A stretch of DNA of 64,000 nucleotides, taken from NCBI GenBank assembly GCA_002261195.1, contig MVBO01000030.1:80194-144193 (forward strand), read 5' to 3'. Shown here one piece after another: positions 1 through 10,159 of the stretch; position 1 is the first letter of the stretch, and each line of letters starts with the position of its first letter. The notes under the pieces were generated by a model that saw only the letters and a program-made list of their open reading frames with translations, did no database searches and had not been told where the DNA came from. Source of the stretch: Bifiguratus adelaidae. Taxonomy: Eukaryota; Mucoromycota; Endogonomycetes; Endogonales. The position numbers and the translations under genes were made by a program.

Positions 1-16
1 ACATGCATGAACTTAC

Positions 17-302
17 TCCCATGAGTTCTTGGTAGGCTCCTGGGCAATCCTCAAACGTCATGAGATGATAGCCAATCGATCCTAGCGAGTAAGCGCCAAA
101 GGACACCAAAGACCACCACGGTAACTGTACAATGAATGTTAGTACCTGAATTCTGATGAAGGCAAGACATGACAATTGCACTTACCACTGGTAGGATCTG
201 TTCATAGAAGGTCTGCGGCAAGGGAATGACACCTATCCAAGCTGCTATATAGATCACCAACGCTATCGCTCCCGCCGTCGCTGCTTCTGTAGCTCGTGTC
301 AT
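17..302 (-). CDS. DPM3: Dolichol-phosphate mannose synthase subunit 3, 3' end cut off
   Basis: Small ER-membrane subunit that tethers the catalytic subunit Dpm1 in the dolichol-phosphate-mannose synthase, which makes the mannose donor for GPI anchors, N-glycans and O-mannosylation. Exons are 302-186 and 124-17; the intron between them has a GTAAGT donor and a perfect TACTAAC branch site. The 75 visible residues contain two hydrophobic stretches (about residues 9-27 and 42-56) and then the family-typical run GYHLMTFEDCPGAYQEL, close to the Dpm3 pattern of a short segment with a D-C pair. A second donor (GTAAGT, 16-11) sends the last exon out of the window, so the C-terminus is missing. It is divergent from DPM2, with 53 nt between the start codons. 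Confidence 0.85.
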
Positions 303-355
303 TGGATCAAGGGGTCGTAAAGAGCGAAACGCTAAATGAAATTGGAACCGTCGAG
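303..355. promoter_or_regulatory. 53-bp shared region between divergent DPM3 and DPM2 start codons
   Basis: Only 53 nt lie between the DPM3 ATG (minus) and the DPM2 ATG (plus), so both promoters and 5' leaders must overlap each other or the neighbouring gene body. I see no TATA box. Joint control of the two subunits is inferred from the geometry alone. Confidence 0.5.
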
Positions 356-728
356 ATGGTCAGTTTAACGTGCTGCTTCACACTCACTCTCATTGACACT
401 TTTGTAGGCCAATGGCAAGGATCGATCGGTTGGATTGATGGTGTTTGGTCTCTCGGTGGTAGCATTTGCATATTATACGGTTTGGACGTTGGTGATGGTG
501 AGTTTACAACACCCCATTGATCCCTTCTGATTCGGTTAGCCTTTTGTCGATGAAGGACACCCGTTCCATGACTTTTTTCCACCACCTGCTCTCGCGATAC
601 AGATACCTTTGCTGATGTTGGTCACGGCTCTATGTCTAGTATCGGGCTTCTTGGGGCTCGTCATGATTAAAAGTCGACCTTGGCCAGATAGACGTGCTAG
701 AAGGGGACCCAAACTCAAGATTGGATAG
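356..728 (+). CDS. DPM2: Dolichol-phosphate mannose synthase subunit 2
   Basis: Two-helix ER-membrane regulatory subunit of dolichol-phosphate-mannose synthase. Exons are 356-358, 408-497 and 540-728, giving 93 residues against about 84 in animals. The first coding exon is the ATG alone; the 49-nt intron after it uses GTCAGT...TTTGTAG. The protein has TM1 (VFGLSVVAFAYYTVWTLV), the conserved PFVD turn, and TM2 (IPLLMLVTALCLVSGFLGLV), followed by a basic tail rich in Arg, Pro and Lys. This order and the PFVD loop are what identify the family. It sits head to head with DPM3, another subunit of the same enzyme. The ATG-only first exon is the least certain part; no other in-frame start exists upstream of the stop codon at 405-407. 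Confidence 0.85.
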
Positions 729-994
729 TCTGCGGAAACGCAAGGCAGAGCGATGGATGACATTTGACTTGCATGACGTGCTACATAGAGAGATGGACTT
801 TTCGCACGAGTATGCCTTATCCAGCCATTCGGTTCGGGTGTCCCGCTCACAGCGACCCGGAGAACATGCGCTGGATAGCGCTAAGAACAACCACACGCAT
901 GAAACCATTGTATAGAGCGTAAAGACATATAGTACAGATGTTGGATTGCATACATGAACATGTATAAAAGAGCATTGAAGCAGCCTTTGTTGCA

Positions 995-2303
995 TTAATT
1001 TGTCTTGTTGAATTCGTTGACCAAGCCAGCAGTATCAAATCCATTCTGTTTCTCGCTTCCATTGTTGAATTGAGCTGCACCGCCTCCTCCCTTTTGGATG
1101 ATCTCGACGTAGTTGGCAGGGAACATGCCAACTTCTCCAGCTCGGGTTCGTCCACGCCACCACTGGCTCAACTGATTGGTGACCGGATCTACTTTGGTGA
1201 GAATGGCAACAATATCTCCCTTCTTCAAATTGAGCTCCGTGGGTGACTCTGCTGCAAAGTTGTAAAGTGCTCGTGCAAATTCAAGTGATTGCGGATCAAT
1301 TGGAGTGTTCATGTTTCCAGCCAGTTGGTTGGCAGGCAGAGGAGTGCCGTCAGGCAGTAGGCCGCGTTCGGCATTTTCGTGCTGTCGGCGAGTGATGAGT
1401 TGAATGAGTTTATGCATAAGATACGGAAGGCCAACTACGGCGAAGAGGAAGATGAGGATGGGTCGCTTTGCAAGTTTGGGTGGTTGCGTTTGCCCAGGCG
1501 CACCAGGCATGGCACCATTCTGGAATTGATTGAAGTCTTGGGTGAAGTCTGATGAGGATGGTGGAAGCTCCTTGCCAAGCAATTTGTATAAGAGCGCTTT
1601 CATCCAGCGAGCGAGAGCAAAAATGGAGAGAACCTGACCGAGATAGTTTCTGAGATTGCCAAACTGCTCGGCAACACCGACCATGGCCATGAAACTCGAG
1701 TGTGTGGCCATGAATGTGGAATCCAGCATTTGAGCGAAACCACCGAAGGCTCCAACAATGGATTCAATGATTTCAAAAGTGGCCCGTGTACCAGCTTCCA
1801 TGCGTTGCGTGAGCGTAATCTCATCTGGCCCTCCCGGTCCCATGGGTCCACCATACATGCCAGTACCATAACGATTGTACATGCCACCGCCGTAGCCACC
1901 ATATCCGGTGCCGTATCCTCCATATCCTCCGTACCCGCTTCCAAGCCGTGAATATGGTGAATAACCAGAATAGCCAGAGTATCCCGAGTATCCGCCGTAA
2001 GTGGATCCATAGCCACCATAAGTTGAGCCCATCCTGTTGTAGGGAGAGTATGAAGAAGAGTAAGCGCTGCCTACGCCTCCTATGCCTAAAAAAAGTTCCA
2101 TCAGTATATGCATTGAACGGTGTACATTGCTCTGACTTACCTGGACGATTCAGTGTAGATGTCAAGCTGCTAGGTCTGGCCGGAACAGCCGGTACACCAT
2201 CGGTTGAATCTGTCGATGCTACTGTAGTAGCCGCAGTCGTAGTTGAAGTGATGGGAGTTGAGGCGGAATTTGCCCTTTCCCAAGGCTTGGGAGGTGAAGG
2301 CAT
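995..2303 (-). CDS. PEX13: Peroxisomal membrane docking protein Pex13
   Basis: Docks the Pex5/Pex7 import receptors at the peroxisome membrane. Exons are 2303-2141 and 2085-995, for 417 residues. Order: a Ser/Thr/Pro-rich N-terminus beginning MPSPPKPWERANS, a long Gly-Tyr repeat region (YGGYGSTYGGY-type repeats, about residues 65-120), a helical membrane region, and a C-terminal SH3 domain (about residues 320-385) with the ALYNF start, WWRGR and GMFPANYVE elements of a functional SH3. The C-terminal tail after the SH3 is Asn/Gly-rich. Convergent with DPM2 (266 nt between stops). A perfect TGACGTCA lies about 100 bp upstream of the start. Confidence 0.93.
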
Positions 2304-2401
2304 AGTCAGAACAAGTGACAATGCAAGCCTAAGGCCAGTATATGTGCACTGCAAGAACAAGAGAGAAAGGCGCTGACACCTTGTGAAAATGTGGGTTAAA
2401 G

Positions 2402-2409
2402 TGACGTCA
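2402..2409. promoter_or_regulatory. CRE-type palindrome TGACGTCA upstream of PEX13
   Basis: Perfect 8-bp ATF/CREB-type site, embedded in GTGACGTCAC, 99 bp upstream of the PEX13 ATG, with an ATTGG (reverse CCAAT) about 13 bp beyond it. Such sites bind bZIP factors in fungi; use here is inferred. Confidence 0.4.
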
Positions 2410-2548
2410 CACTTTATGCTGATTGGTGAATGAAAATTGCTTTGCTGGGAAGGAAACAATGGCACGAGCGTCAAAGGAAGCATTGCCTTACGAGATGAGA
2501 TGTAAATGCATATATTCAGAGTATAATGGACAGCCTAACACGCCATAT

Positions 2549-3212
2549 CTACAACCTAGTGTTGATCTTGTTGCGCAACGAACCGTCGTTGACCACGGGC
2601 CCGGTACCTCTAAGGAGAACCGGTCTCAAGAACTGCAAGTACAGATATTCGGCGCCCTGAATTAATTTGACGTCAGCCATGTCTTCCAGCCATCTAAGCG
2701 GCTCATCCTTACCCGAGTTTGAGGAAGAATCAAATACAAGATCAGCAAGGTCTTAAAGATGAACCAAAACGGGAACCAGTGGACAATCGTATCCACAAAG
2801 TATTCCAAGACGTTGATGAAGCCAAAGACAGTCCAGTAAACCAGCCACTGAGTATCATCAATCTTGTTGGGAGTTTCAATGGCCCGGAAGGATGCCCATG
2901 CTAGTTACAAATGTCAGCTGCATGCGACTTTACATCGGCTGGCTTCAGGGATGTACCTGGATATCCCCAGCCGAGGATATTGGTGACTAGTCCAGCTCCA
3001 ATGTTGAAAAAGATAAATAGGAGAATCAAACCGGCGGCGATCAAGACCAGCGTGGTCTTTGGCACTTTGGTCCTCGCTTCCAAGTCCCTCAAAAAGCCGT
3101 GCTGTGAAAGATGTTTGTCTAGCTGAGCATGATAGTAGCCTATATTGTTGGTGACCGCCTCCGGAACACGAGTGTTGGGCGTGAGATTTGGTCGTCCTGA
3201 CACTGTCGCCAT
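2549..3212 (-). CDS. YOP1: ER membrane-shaping protein Yop1 (REEP5/TB2/HVA22 family)
   Basis: Reticulon-like protein that bends ER tubules. Exons are 3212-2957, 2900-2713 and 2656-2549, for 183 residues. The N-terminal part has QLDKHLSQH and the family motif TKVPKTTLVLIAAG leading into the first hydrophobic hairpin. Exon 2 carries ETPNKIDDTQWLVYWTVFG, then the second hairpin with HWFPFWFIFKTL and LILPQTRGAEYLY, all hallmarks of Yop1/REEP5. I start at MATVSGRP because the upstream in-frame Met (3269) would add a leader not expected in the family. Intron 2 contains a TGACGTCA (2668-2675), probably by chance. Head to tail with PEX13 on the same strand. Confidence 0.93.
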
Positions 3213-3863
3213 AACGTAACAGAACAGAAGAGAGCAAGAGATATAGCGTTGGCCTAAAATGGGGCGCAAAGTTATGTCATTGAGCCAAGATTAAAATTGT
3301 TGCACAAGACATGAAAACGGTTTAACGCTTTTCGACAGATATCCTTGCCTATGCTTGATCACGATGCACTCCAGATGACGAGCCATGTCATGTTCGATTC
3401 GTTGTTGACTTATCCGGGTGGTGAAGGGTCTCTTGCAGATGGGAAGAAGACAAAGGCAACATGTTGTATGCGTAACCAAGCCTCAACAAGAAGGACCGCG
3501 CCGTGAATACCCATGCGACATTTGGTCAAACACTCGCTTCTCGGCGCGTCAAGATCAAGCAATGAATGTTATGGAAGAACGTGCAATTCCCGGAAAAGGC
3601 AGCTAGTACGACGGAAGACACAAGAGAGTCCATAGACGAACGCAAGCTATACCGGTAATTTGAGGGCCTTGGCCCACCCACATAGAGGGCCGTAGCCACT
3701 GTGTGGTCAGAGTCTGGTGTCCTGACTCAATGCGTGTCGTTCTTAGCGCCATTGTGCACCAAATATTCATTACTCAAAAAGGAAACGCCGTCAGCTGACG
3801 CCCACCTTTGCATCTAACCTTTGACACCTTTCGCGCTTCCCCTATCTTTTCCTGCTCTCAAAC
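3213..3863. other. Divergent intergenic region YOP1 / HutD-like gene
   Basis: 651 bp between two divergent starts. No ORF with gene-like composition on either strand, no repeats and no clear TATA box. CT-rich tracts lie just before the HutD-like ATG (for example CCTTTCGCGCTTCCCCTATC at 3826-3845), as is usual for fungal promoters. Confidence 0.6.
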
Positions 3864-4761
3864 ATGGTTGATCGACGTATATCGATCGCCGGCTCCATTT
3901 TAGAATCAGATTCGCCTGAGCCTACATTGACACGATGCACTTTACTTGACACCAAAGACTACACTGAACAGACTTGGAGAAACGGTCTGGGAAAGACGTA
4001 TGAGATAGCCATATATCCGCCGAACAAGTCGTACACTGAAGACGATTTCCTTTGGCGTTTGAGTACTAGCATCATCCAGGCAGCAAATCACTTCTCACTT
4101 TACCCTGGTTACGACTGGTAGGTGGGCAGCGACAGATTTCATCGGGCTAACCTTCTCCGCAGCACAACCATCGTCCTTCCTCGAGATGCATCAAATCAGG
4201 CAAACGAAGGAGCAAAACCGTCTTTGGCGCTCATACACCGCGGGGAAGAAGGGGCAACGCAAATCAAACCTCTATTTCCGTATACATGGAAGGGAGAATG
4301 GTGGGTTATTTGACATTGAGAACCTGGCGAGACAGCTCATTCTCATTCTTTTTCTGTTTCACGTACATTCTCTCAGGGCAACGGATTGCAAAGTTACTGA
4401 CCCGCCAATTCATAACCTCCAATTCTTCATCAATCGATCGCTTGGCCGCGCTTCCACCACGGTGGAGACTGTGAATGGCTCCACGTCTCACGTTGAGCAT
4501 GCCGATGATACAAATCGAAAGCTCCTCCTGGGCACCTTCACTATCATTTACGTGGTACGAGGCCGCGTACGCGTAGCACTCGACGAGAATCATTCGGCAC
4601 ATGCCATGATCCGCGTTGTCGCCGCAGGAGAAACGCTCCTGATCGAGAGAGAGGAAGACGCCAGTCCTACCAGTCTGACCATGTATGCCATGGACCCGTC
4701 AGGGAAGCGCCAGCAAGATCTTGTCGATGGCGAAACACCCCATTTTAGTAAGGCATACTAG
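3864..4761 (+). CDS. HutD/Ves-family cupin protein
   Basis: Cupin-fold protein of the HutD/Ves (DUF886) family; bacterial members are linked to histidine utilisation or cold response, and no activity is firmly known. Exons are 3864-4117, 4163-4300 and 4377-4761, for 258 residues. Diagnostic pieces in order: TWRNGLGKTYEIAIYP (family WRNG.G.T.EI), FLWRLSTSIIQ, HFSLYPGYDCTTIVL (family FS.FPG.DR), YTWKGEW and then ATDCKVTDPP..NLQFFINR (family region GEWP...G...DFN.M.RR). Only 51 nt separate its stop from the next ATG, and a good 51-nt intron (4748-4798) would remove the stop and fuse it in frame to the next gene, so the C-terminal end given here is provisional. Confidence 0.75.
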
Positions 4762-4812
4762 TGCGTGTGATTCGACGCTGATCCGTTTGACGTTGTAGCT
4801 GCCACAGTAGTT

Positions 4813-6533
4813 ATGATTAAGATTATCCCGGGGCAGGCAGGCACATCGAACAAGGCGAAGTCACCTCTTGAGCAAGATCGCCACGTCTTTGGAACCAGCC
4901 CGCTTTACAACGACATAACACCATTTCGACCACCGCGTCGCAAAGGATCCCTGGTCGTGTATGACGATCAGCCAATCTGGAACATTGAGCGTGAAGTGGC
5001 TAAAAATCTGGTCATTGATGACCCGTCCTCCACAGAATCGCATGTTGGTCCGAAATCTCAAGTAGCTCACAAGGATGCTGACGGTATGGCACCTTGGGGA
5101 GCTGATGTCGTACCGTACGCTCAAGAAGATAAAAACAAAGAAAGCAAGCATTCCTGGGGTTCTGCTTCCGTGTATGAGCCTCCGCCCGAGAGCGACCGAT
5201 ACGACAATGAATCGAATGTGCCTCCGCCTGTCACGCGTGATCGCTTGGTCATTGACGACTTCCCTGTTGGATGCATTAGCACGGCCTGGATCAAGATGAT
5301 GAAGAATGGACTGTCGGAATGGCTTCGTTTGCCCGTCATTATCGCTCGCGGTACAGAGGATGGGTACGCATTCTTGAATACGTGAACCGCGTTGCTCATG
5401 TCTTGCCCAGACCTGTTCTAGGAATCACGGCTGCTTTGCACGGCAACGAACTGAATGGAGTCCCCACCATTCATCGGTAAAATCAACTTAAGGCTTGATA
5501 TGATGCATGTACTGACGCGCATCTAGCGTTGTAAGTGACATCAACGTCCACCAGCTTCGCGGCACAGTGGTGGCCATTCCCTGCGTCAATGTGGTGGGAT
5601 ACCTCAAGTTCGTGCGTGAATTTGCAGATGGCAAGGACCTCAATCGATGCTTTCCCGGAAAAGAAGACGGTATGGCTTCACAAGTATATGCTCATAACCT
5701 CATGACAAAGATCATCTCACAATTCCATTACCTCATCGATTTGCACACGGCGAGCTTCGGTCGAGTTAACAGCTACTATGTCAGAAGCGACATGAATGAT
5801 CCCATGTCTGCCATTTTGGCGCATTTACAACAACCTCAGGTCATTTTGCACAATTCAGGTCAAGATGGTGAGCAGGACGCGAGTTACAAGGTGGACATCG
5901 CATTCATAGGCCCTAGGTACTTTACGCTCTGCTGCCGCTGCAAAAGGCATCAAGGCCATCACCGTAGAAATCGGAAACCCGCAGCAATTCCAAACCCAAT
6001 ATGTTCAGGTTGGCCATCGTCACCTTCTAACTCTCTCGACGGAATTTAACCCTCTATAGTGGTCGTACATGGGCGTGATGCGCATCCTGAATCATTTACA
6101 AATGTTTACCGTTGACTTGTCGTGCATGGATTTGGTGCAGCCACCACCGTCCACAGTGCTGTGCTCTAAGGGATTTTGGGTACGATCGTCGCCGAAAGGA
6201 CGTCATTTATACTCACGATTCGTAGATTTATACCAATACGGGCGGTGTATTGGAAGTCTATCCTAACGTGAATACCCTAATCAAAAAGGGCAACTTGATT
6301 GCGCGTATCAAAAACATTTTTGGCAACATTGTGGACGAATACTATGCACCCTGCAATGGCGTCGTACGTAACGCATGGACATGTTTGCAAATGACCATAT
6401 ACTTATGACCTGGTGTTAGATTATTGGGCGTTCGTCCAACCCGGTTGCTATGGCCGGCGATCGTATTATCCATCTTGGGGTGATCAAGAAGAAGGGTGAA
6501 GTGCTGCCTAGTGTCGCAAAAGAAAATTATTGA
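4813..6533 (+). CDS. Aspartoacylase/succinylglutamate-desuccinylase-like zinc deacylase
   Basis: M14-type zinc amidohydrolase of the AstE/AspA family; substrate unknown. Exons are 4813-5363, 5411-5476, 5527-5867, 5917-6008, 6060-6179, 6226-6363 and 6420-6533, for 473 residues. After a non-conserved stretch of about 150 residues come LPVIIARG, the zinc pair H..E in LHGNELNG (His about 194), a [10 protein letters not shown] substrate loop, the third zinc ligand in [10 protein letters not shown], and the catalytic Glu in [13 protein letters not shown]. The C-terminal part ([36 protein letters not shown]) is the beta-rich domain typical of this deacylase group. All catalytic residues are present. 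It may be the second half of a fusion with the HutD-like gene. Convergent with SDH2. Confidence 0.82.
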
Positions 6534-6674
6534 TGGCATCGTGTATGATAACAAATCGTGAAGATCCATTGTGCATCTCTTTTTAGTTTCACTTTCACTA
6601 TGACACAAAACATGCCTTGACGAATAGTCTATATAGTGACAATGTTTGCATCGTTTCCTCCATCCTGCGCACAT

Positions 6675-7902
6675 CTATTCCAGAGCCATATCCTTCTTGA
6701 TCTCTGCGATGGCCTTACCGGGATTCAAGCCCTTGGGGCAAGTTCTGGCGCAGTTCATGATCGTGTGGCACCGGTAGACGGAGAATTTGTTCTGCAACAT
6801 CTCACGACGTTCACGTCCAAATTGATCTCTTGAGTCGGCCATCCATCGGTAGGCTTGCATCAAGACAGCCGGTCCAAGGTACTCATCCTGGTTCCACCAG
6901 TAGGATGGGCAAGATGTGGAGCAGCACGCACATAAGATGCATTCATAAAGACCATCCTGTCGAGAGATCAAGGTTAGTCTCGCTTGTCTATCACGAACCA
7001 ACAACGCATACAAGCTTCCTCCGGTCGGCGATGCTTTGTAGGTTCTCCTTGCCATCGGTAGGAGGGTTCTTTTGCTTGAGGTAGGGTTGAATGGTCTTGT
7101 ACTGTTTGTAAAAGTGGGTCAAATCGGGCACCAAGTCCTTCACCACATACACTAAGGCGTACAGGTTTTAGAGACGCTTCTGTGAGCTCATCTACCATGA
7201 CACCTACTGTGTGGCAAAGGATAGATCTTGGTGGGCTTTGTGTTGCGCTCGATCTTGCTGATACAAGCCAAAGTATTTCCCCCTTCAATATTCATGGCGC
7301 AACTGCCGCAAATGCCTTCACGGCAGGAACGACGGAAAGTGAGAGTAGGATCTTGCTCGTTCTTGATTTTGATCAAGGCATCCAGTACCATAGGACCGCA
7401 AGAGTTGATATCGACAGTGTATGATTGAAGCTGAGGCTTCTCTGTCGGCTTATCGGGATTCTGTAGAGATGGTAAGAATAAGCAAAAGAATGGTAAAAGG
7501 CAACAAGATGCAAGACAACATACCCAACGATATATTTGAAAGGTCTTGTTGAGGGGCTCCTTTCCGGCCACTGGTTCCTCGGTCAAAGAAGGAGCGCTCT
7601 CCTGAGGTGAAGCCATGTTGGCGGTAGCCGACGTCTTCAAGGTACGCGCAGCCCCTTGGGTTGCCTATAATGTGAATAATACGAAACGCCGTTAGTAAGG
7701 TGTAACCCTTGGCGAACCCGGCACTCATTCACGCCACGAAAGTTGACCTCGATACGGATGCGGGGGTCGCCTCAAGCATCAATGCCACACAAATGACTCT
7801 GTAGCTGCCCTCTCTTATCCTATACTACAACATACATACCCCAACAGCATTCACCTTGATTGCTCCAACACGCAATCTAAACGACGCTCTAGCCAAAGCC
7901 AT
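6675..7902 (-). CDS. SDH2: Succinate dehydrogenase iron-sulfur subunit, mitochondrial
   Basis: Complex II electron-transfer subunit. Exons are 7902-7840, 7664-7524, 7460-7208, 7151-7012 and 6956-6675, for 292 residues. The first exon gives an Arg/Ala/Val-rich mitochondrial presequence ([16 protein letters not shown]). Cluster ligands are intact: the [2Fe-2S] motif [13 protein letters not shown] plus a later Cys, the [4Fe-4S] motif [13 protein letters not shown], and the [3Fe-4S] motif [35 protein letters not shown] is the usual central stretch. The promoter lies in the 222 bp before the xylulokinase stop codon and contains a telomere-like box 54 bp upstream of the ATG. Confidence 0.97.
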
Positions 7903-7955
7903 GATGTCCAAGAGAAGGGTTGAAGCGAACCGTCAACAAACCGATCGTGAGGTTT

Positions 7956-7966
7956 GGGTTAGGGTT
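7956..7966 (+). promoter_or_regulatory. Telobox-like GGGTTAGGGTT upstream of SDH2
   Basis: Eleven-base telomere-repeat-like motif 54-64 bp upstream of the SDH2 ATG. The same 11-mer occurs upstream of the P450 gene (18215-18225, opposite orientation) and LPD1 (38906-38916). TTAGGG-binding general factors (Tbf1, Teb1) are known in yeasts; use here is inferred. Confidence 0.45.
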
Positions 7967-8124
7967 GGCCGAATGAGCGGATTTCACGTGATGATGTGCT
8001 CCCGAGTAGCGAATGCAAGCCCGCGATCAATGGATCAGTTATGAAGAGATCGGATGAATGACGTCTACTCTAGATATCATTCAATAGAAATGAACAGCCA
8101 TTTACCACTACAATTACTTTTGCT

Positions 8125-9971
8125 CTATTGTTTCTCCACAATCGAATTCTCGAGCTGGACAAATTGCTCGAGCGCCCGCTGGTATATGGATGTTACAAAT
8201 TGCTGAGGTTGAGCCGCCAGAACGGGTTCACTATGAGACGTTTGCTGGGCAAACATATCATTGAGTGTCTTCACCTTGCCGTTGATTTTGAGCACACCAA
8301 ATTTAGCCATGATGGCTCCACCTAAACTACCCGAGTTTTGGCCAGTGTGTTTGTAAACTGGGAGGTTAAACACGTTGGCGAGAGTTTGCAGAAACGTTGG
8401 ATTATTGCTTGCACCGCCCGTGGCAAGGATGCGATTCAAGGCGGAAAGGTGCGATTCATCGCCAGAATTGGCATTGCCCTCCAGCATACGGTCAGATCGG
8501 ACTCGCATGGACATGAACTGAGACTCAATGATAGCTCTCGGGTCATATGACACGTTCGTCTTCGCCTCCTGGGAGAATTCTTGCACTTGCACTCCGTCTT
8601 CGAATCGATAAATGCCCTTGGCAAACGGAATAATCTCTTGCATCAAATAATAAAAACCAAATCGCTCGACTTGCTTGTCTTCTTGTTCGATGGTACCAGT
8701 GCATCCTGCCTTTGTCTGTTCTACCATGTCGTTGTATGTCTTCCAATCACCATTGGCGTAGTGGTCACGAACCCATTCGCGAGTTAAACTACCATTCTTG
8801 TAGCACAACATGCCCATGAAAGCATCCCTATCGGTAGGATGGGCCATAAGATGAGAGTCAGTGGTTGGTTGCGCTTCCTTTAGGTTCAACAGTAAGGTAT
8901 CCGAGGTACCCAGAGATACCACACAGTCTCCTGGAAGTAACTGCATTGAGACTAGGGTAGCCTGGTTGTCACCGGTGAAAGGGAATATGATACATTCTAC
9001 GCATTGCGAATGAGCACATGGATAACTAGCCGCTTCTCTTCCTTCACGCGCTTGCACCTACCTTTGCTAAACCCATAGCGCTCGGTAAAGTAAGAGCCAA
9101 TGCATCCAAGATTCGTTCCACCTTCAACAGGCTGAGAGGCAAGCTTCTCCCGTAACTGATCTCCACCACAATGCTTGAGGACACGATCGTCCCACTGATG
9201 TGTTCGAATGTCCATGAGATTCATGCCAGAGGCATCCCCTACGTCAATCGGGGCCAGCTTTTGGAGGAGAAGGGTGGCGATGAATGAAGAGACCAGGGAT
9301 ATATGGGCTGTTTTGTCATATGCCGTTTTGTTTGTCTGACGTATCTATGTAGCACCTTCAGTATCCTATACCGGCTGTCAGTGGACTTGTTTCGCTCACT
9401 TTGGCAATTTGGTTTCCGGTAAACCTTTCGTATCCTCTGGATCCAGTCAGCTCAGCCAGTTTCTGAGGACTTCCTACAAAGGTCTCTAGCTCACGGCACT
9501 GCCTTGTCGTACTGGCATCTTGCCAAATCGGTGAATTCGCAATTGCAAATGCGTTTTGAAGTTGTTCATGAAGCATCAGGGATGTGTCCAAATGTGCCAG
9601 CGTCTCCATGGCGGAAGTAGACCAATATACGCTCCCATGTTGCTATGTGATGTGATGAGTTCAGGAGCATCGACGAAGCATTGGTCACTCACCTGCCCAG
9701 CACCTGATATACCCTTGATACTCGCCAAATCTACCCCATCGTTTCGCATCGATTCAAACAATCTGTCGAGTGCATGTACCCACATGAGCGTAGGCGAAGT
9801 CACTTCATCGCCGTTTTGAATGGCGCCGTTCCGGGTTTTGTATTCGGGCAAGTCCTTCTCAAAATTCACCGCCTTTTCGTACACTATCGTGACGGAATCG
9901 TTGACAAGAGTACATTTGAGTTGCTGAGTCGATAGGTCTAAGCCCAAATAGTGGGTCTCTGAAATTGTCAT
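8125..9971 (-). CDS. XKS1: D-xylulose kinase
   Basis: FGGY-family kinase that phosphorylates D-xylulose for the pentose phosphate pathway. Exons are 9971-9693, 9642-9400, 9344-9062 and 8996-8125, for 558 residues, in the range of fungal enzymes. Visible motifs: the N-terminal ATPase beta-strand YLGLDLSTQQLK, ISGAGQQHGSVYW (split by intron 1), PIWQDASTT, TGSRGYERFTGNQIAK, ISLVSSFIA, PIDVGDASGMNLMDI, the phosphate loop GDCVVSLGTSDT, and NRILATGGASNNPTFLQTLANVF. The start MTISETHYLGLD is preferred over an in-frame Met 31 codons upstream because fungal xylulokinases begin about seven residues before LGLDLST. Confidence 0.95.
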
Positions 9972-10159
9972 TTTAGGGAGCAAGTGGTGAAGGACAAACA
10001 CAGCAGCGGGAGAAGAATGAGCAAGACTGTGAAAGCAAGGTTGCAACTCGGGCAATTCGGACAAAAAAGGAAATTACCGCGACCCTATTCGCCGAACAGT
10101 TCTATTTCTACATCAGTTGTCAATCAAAATATATACAAGATATTCATGGGCTACATTTG

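Noticed and set aside
694-915. 73-codon ORF downstream of DPM2
   Set aside because: Starts inside the last DPM2 exon in another frame and shows no domain; it is probably 3' UTR.
1821-2483. 220-codon minus-strand ORF overlapping PEX13
   Set aside because: Its first part is the true PEX13 exon 1, but beyond the GTAAGT donor it runs through the intron into a wrong frame of the Gly/Tyr repeats.
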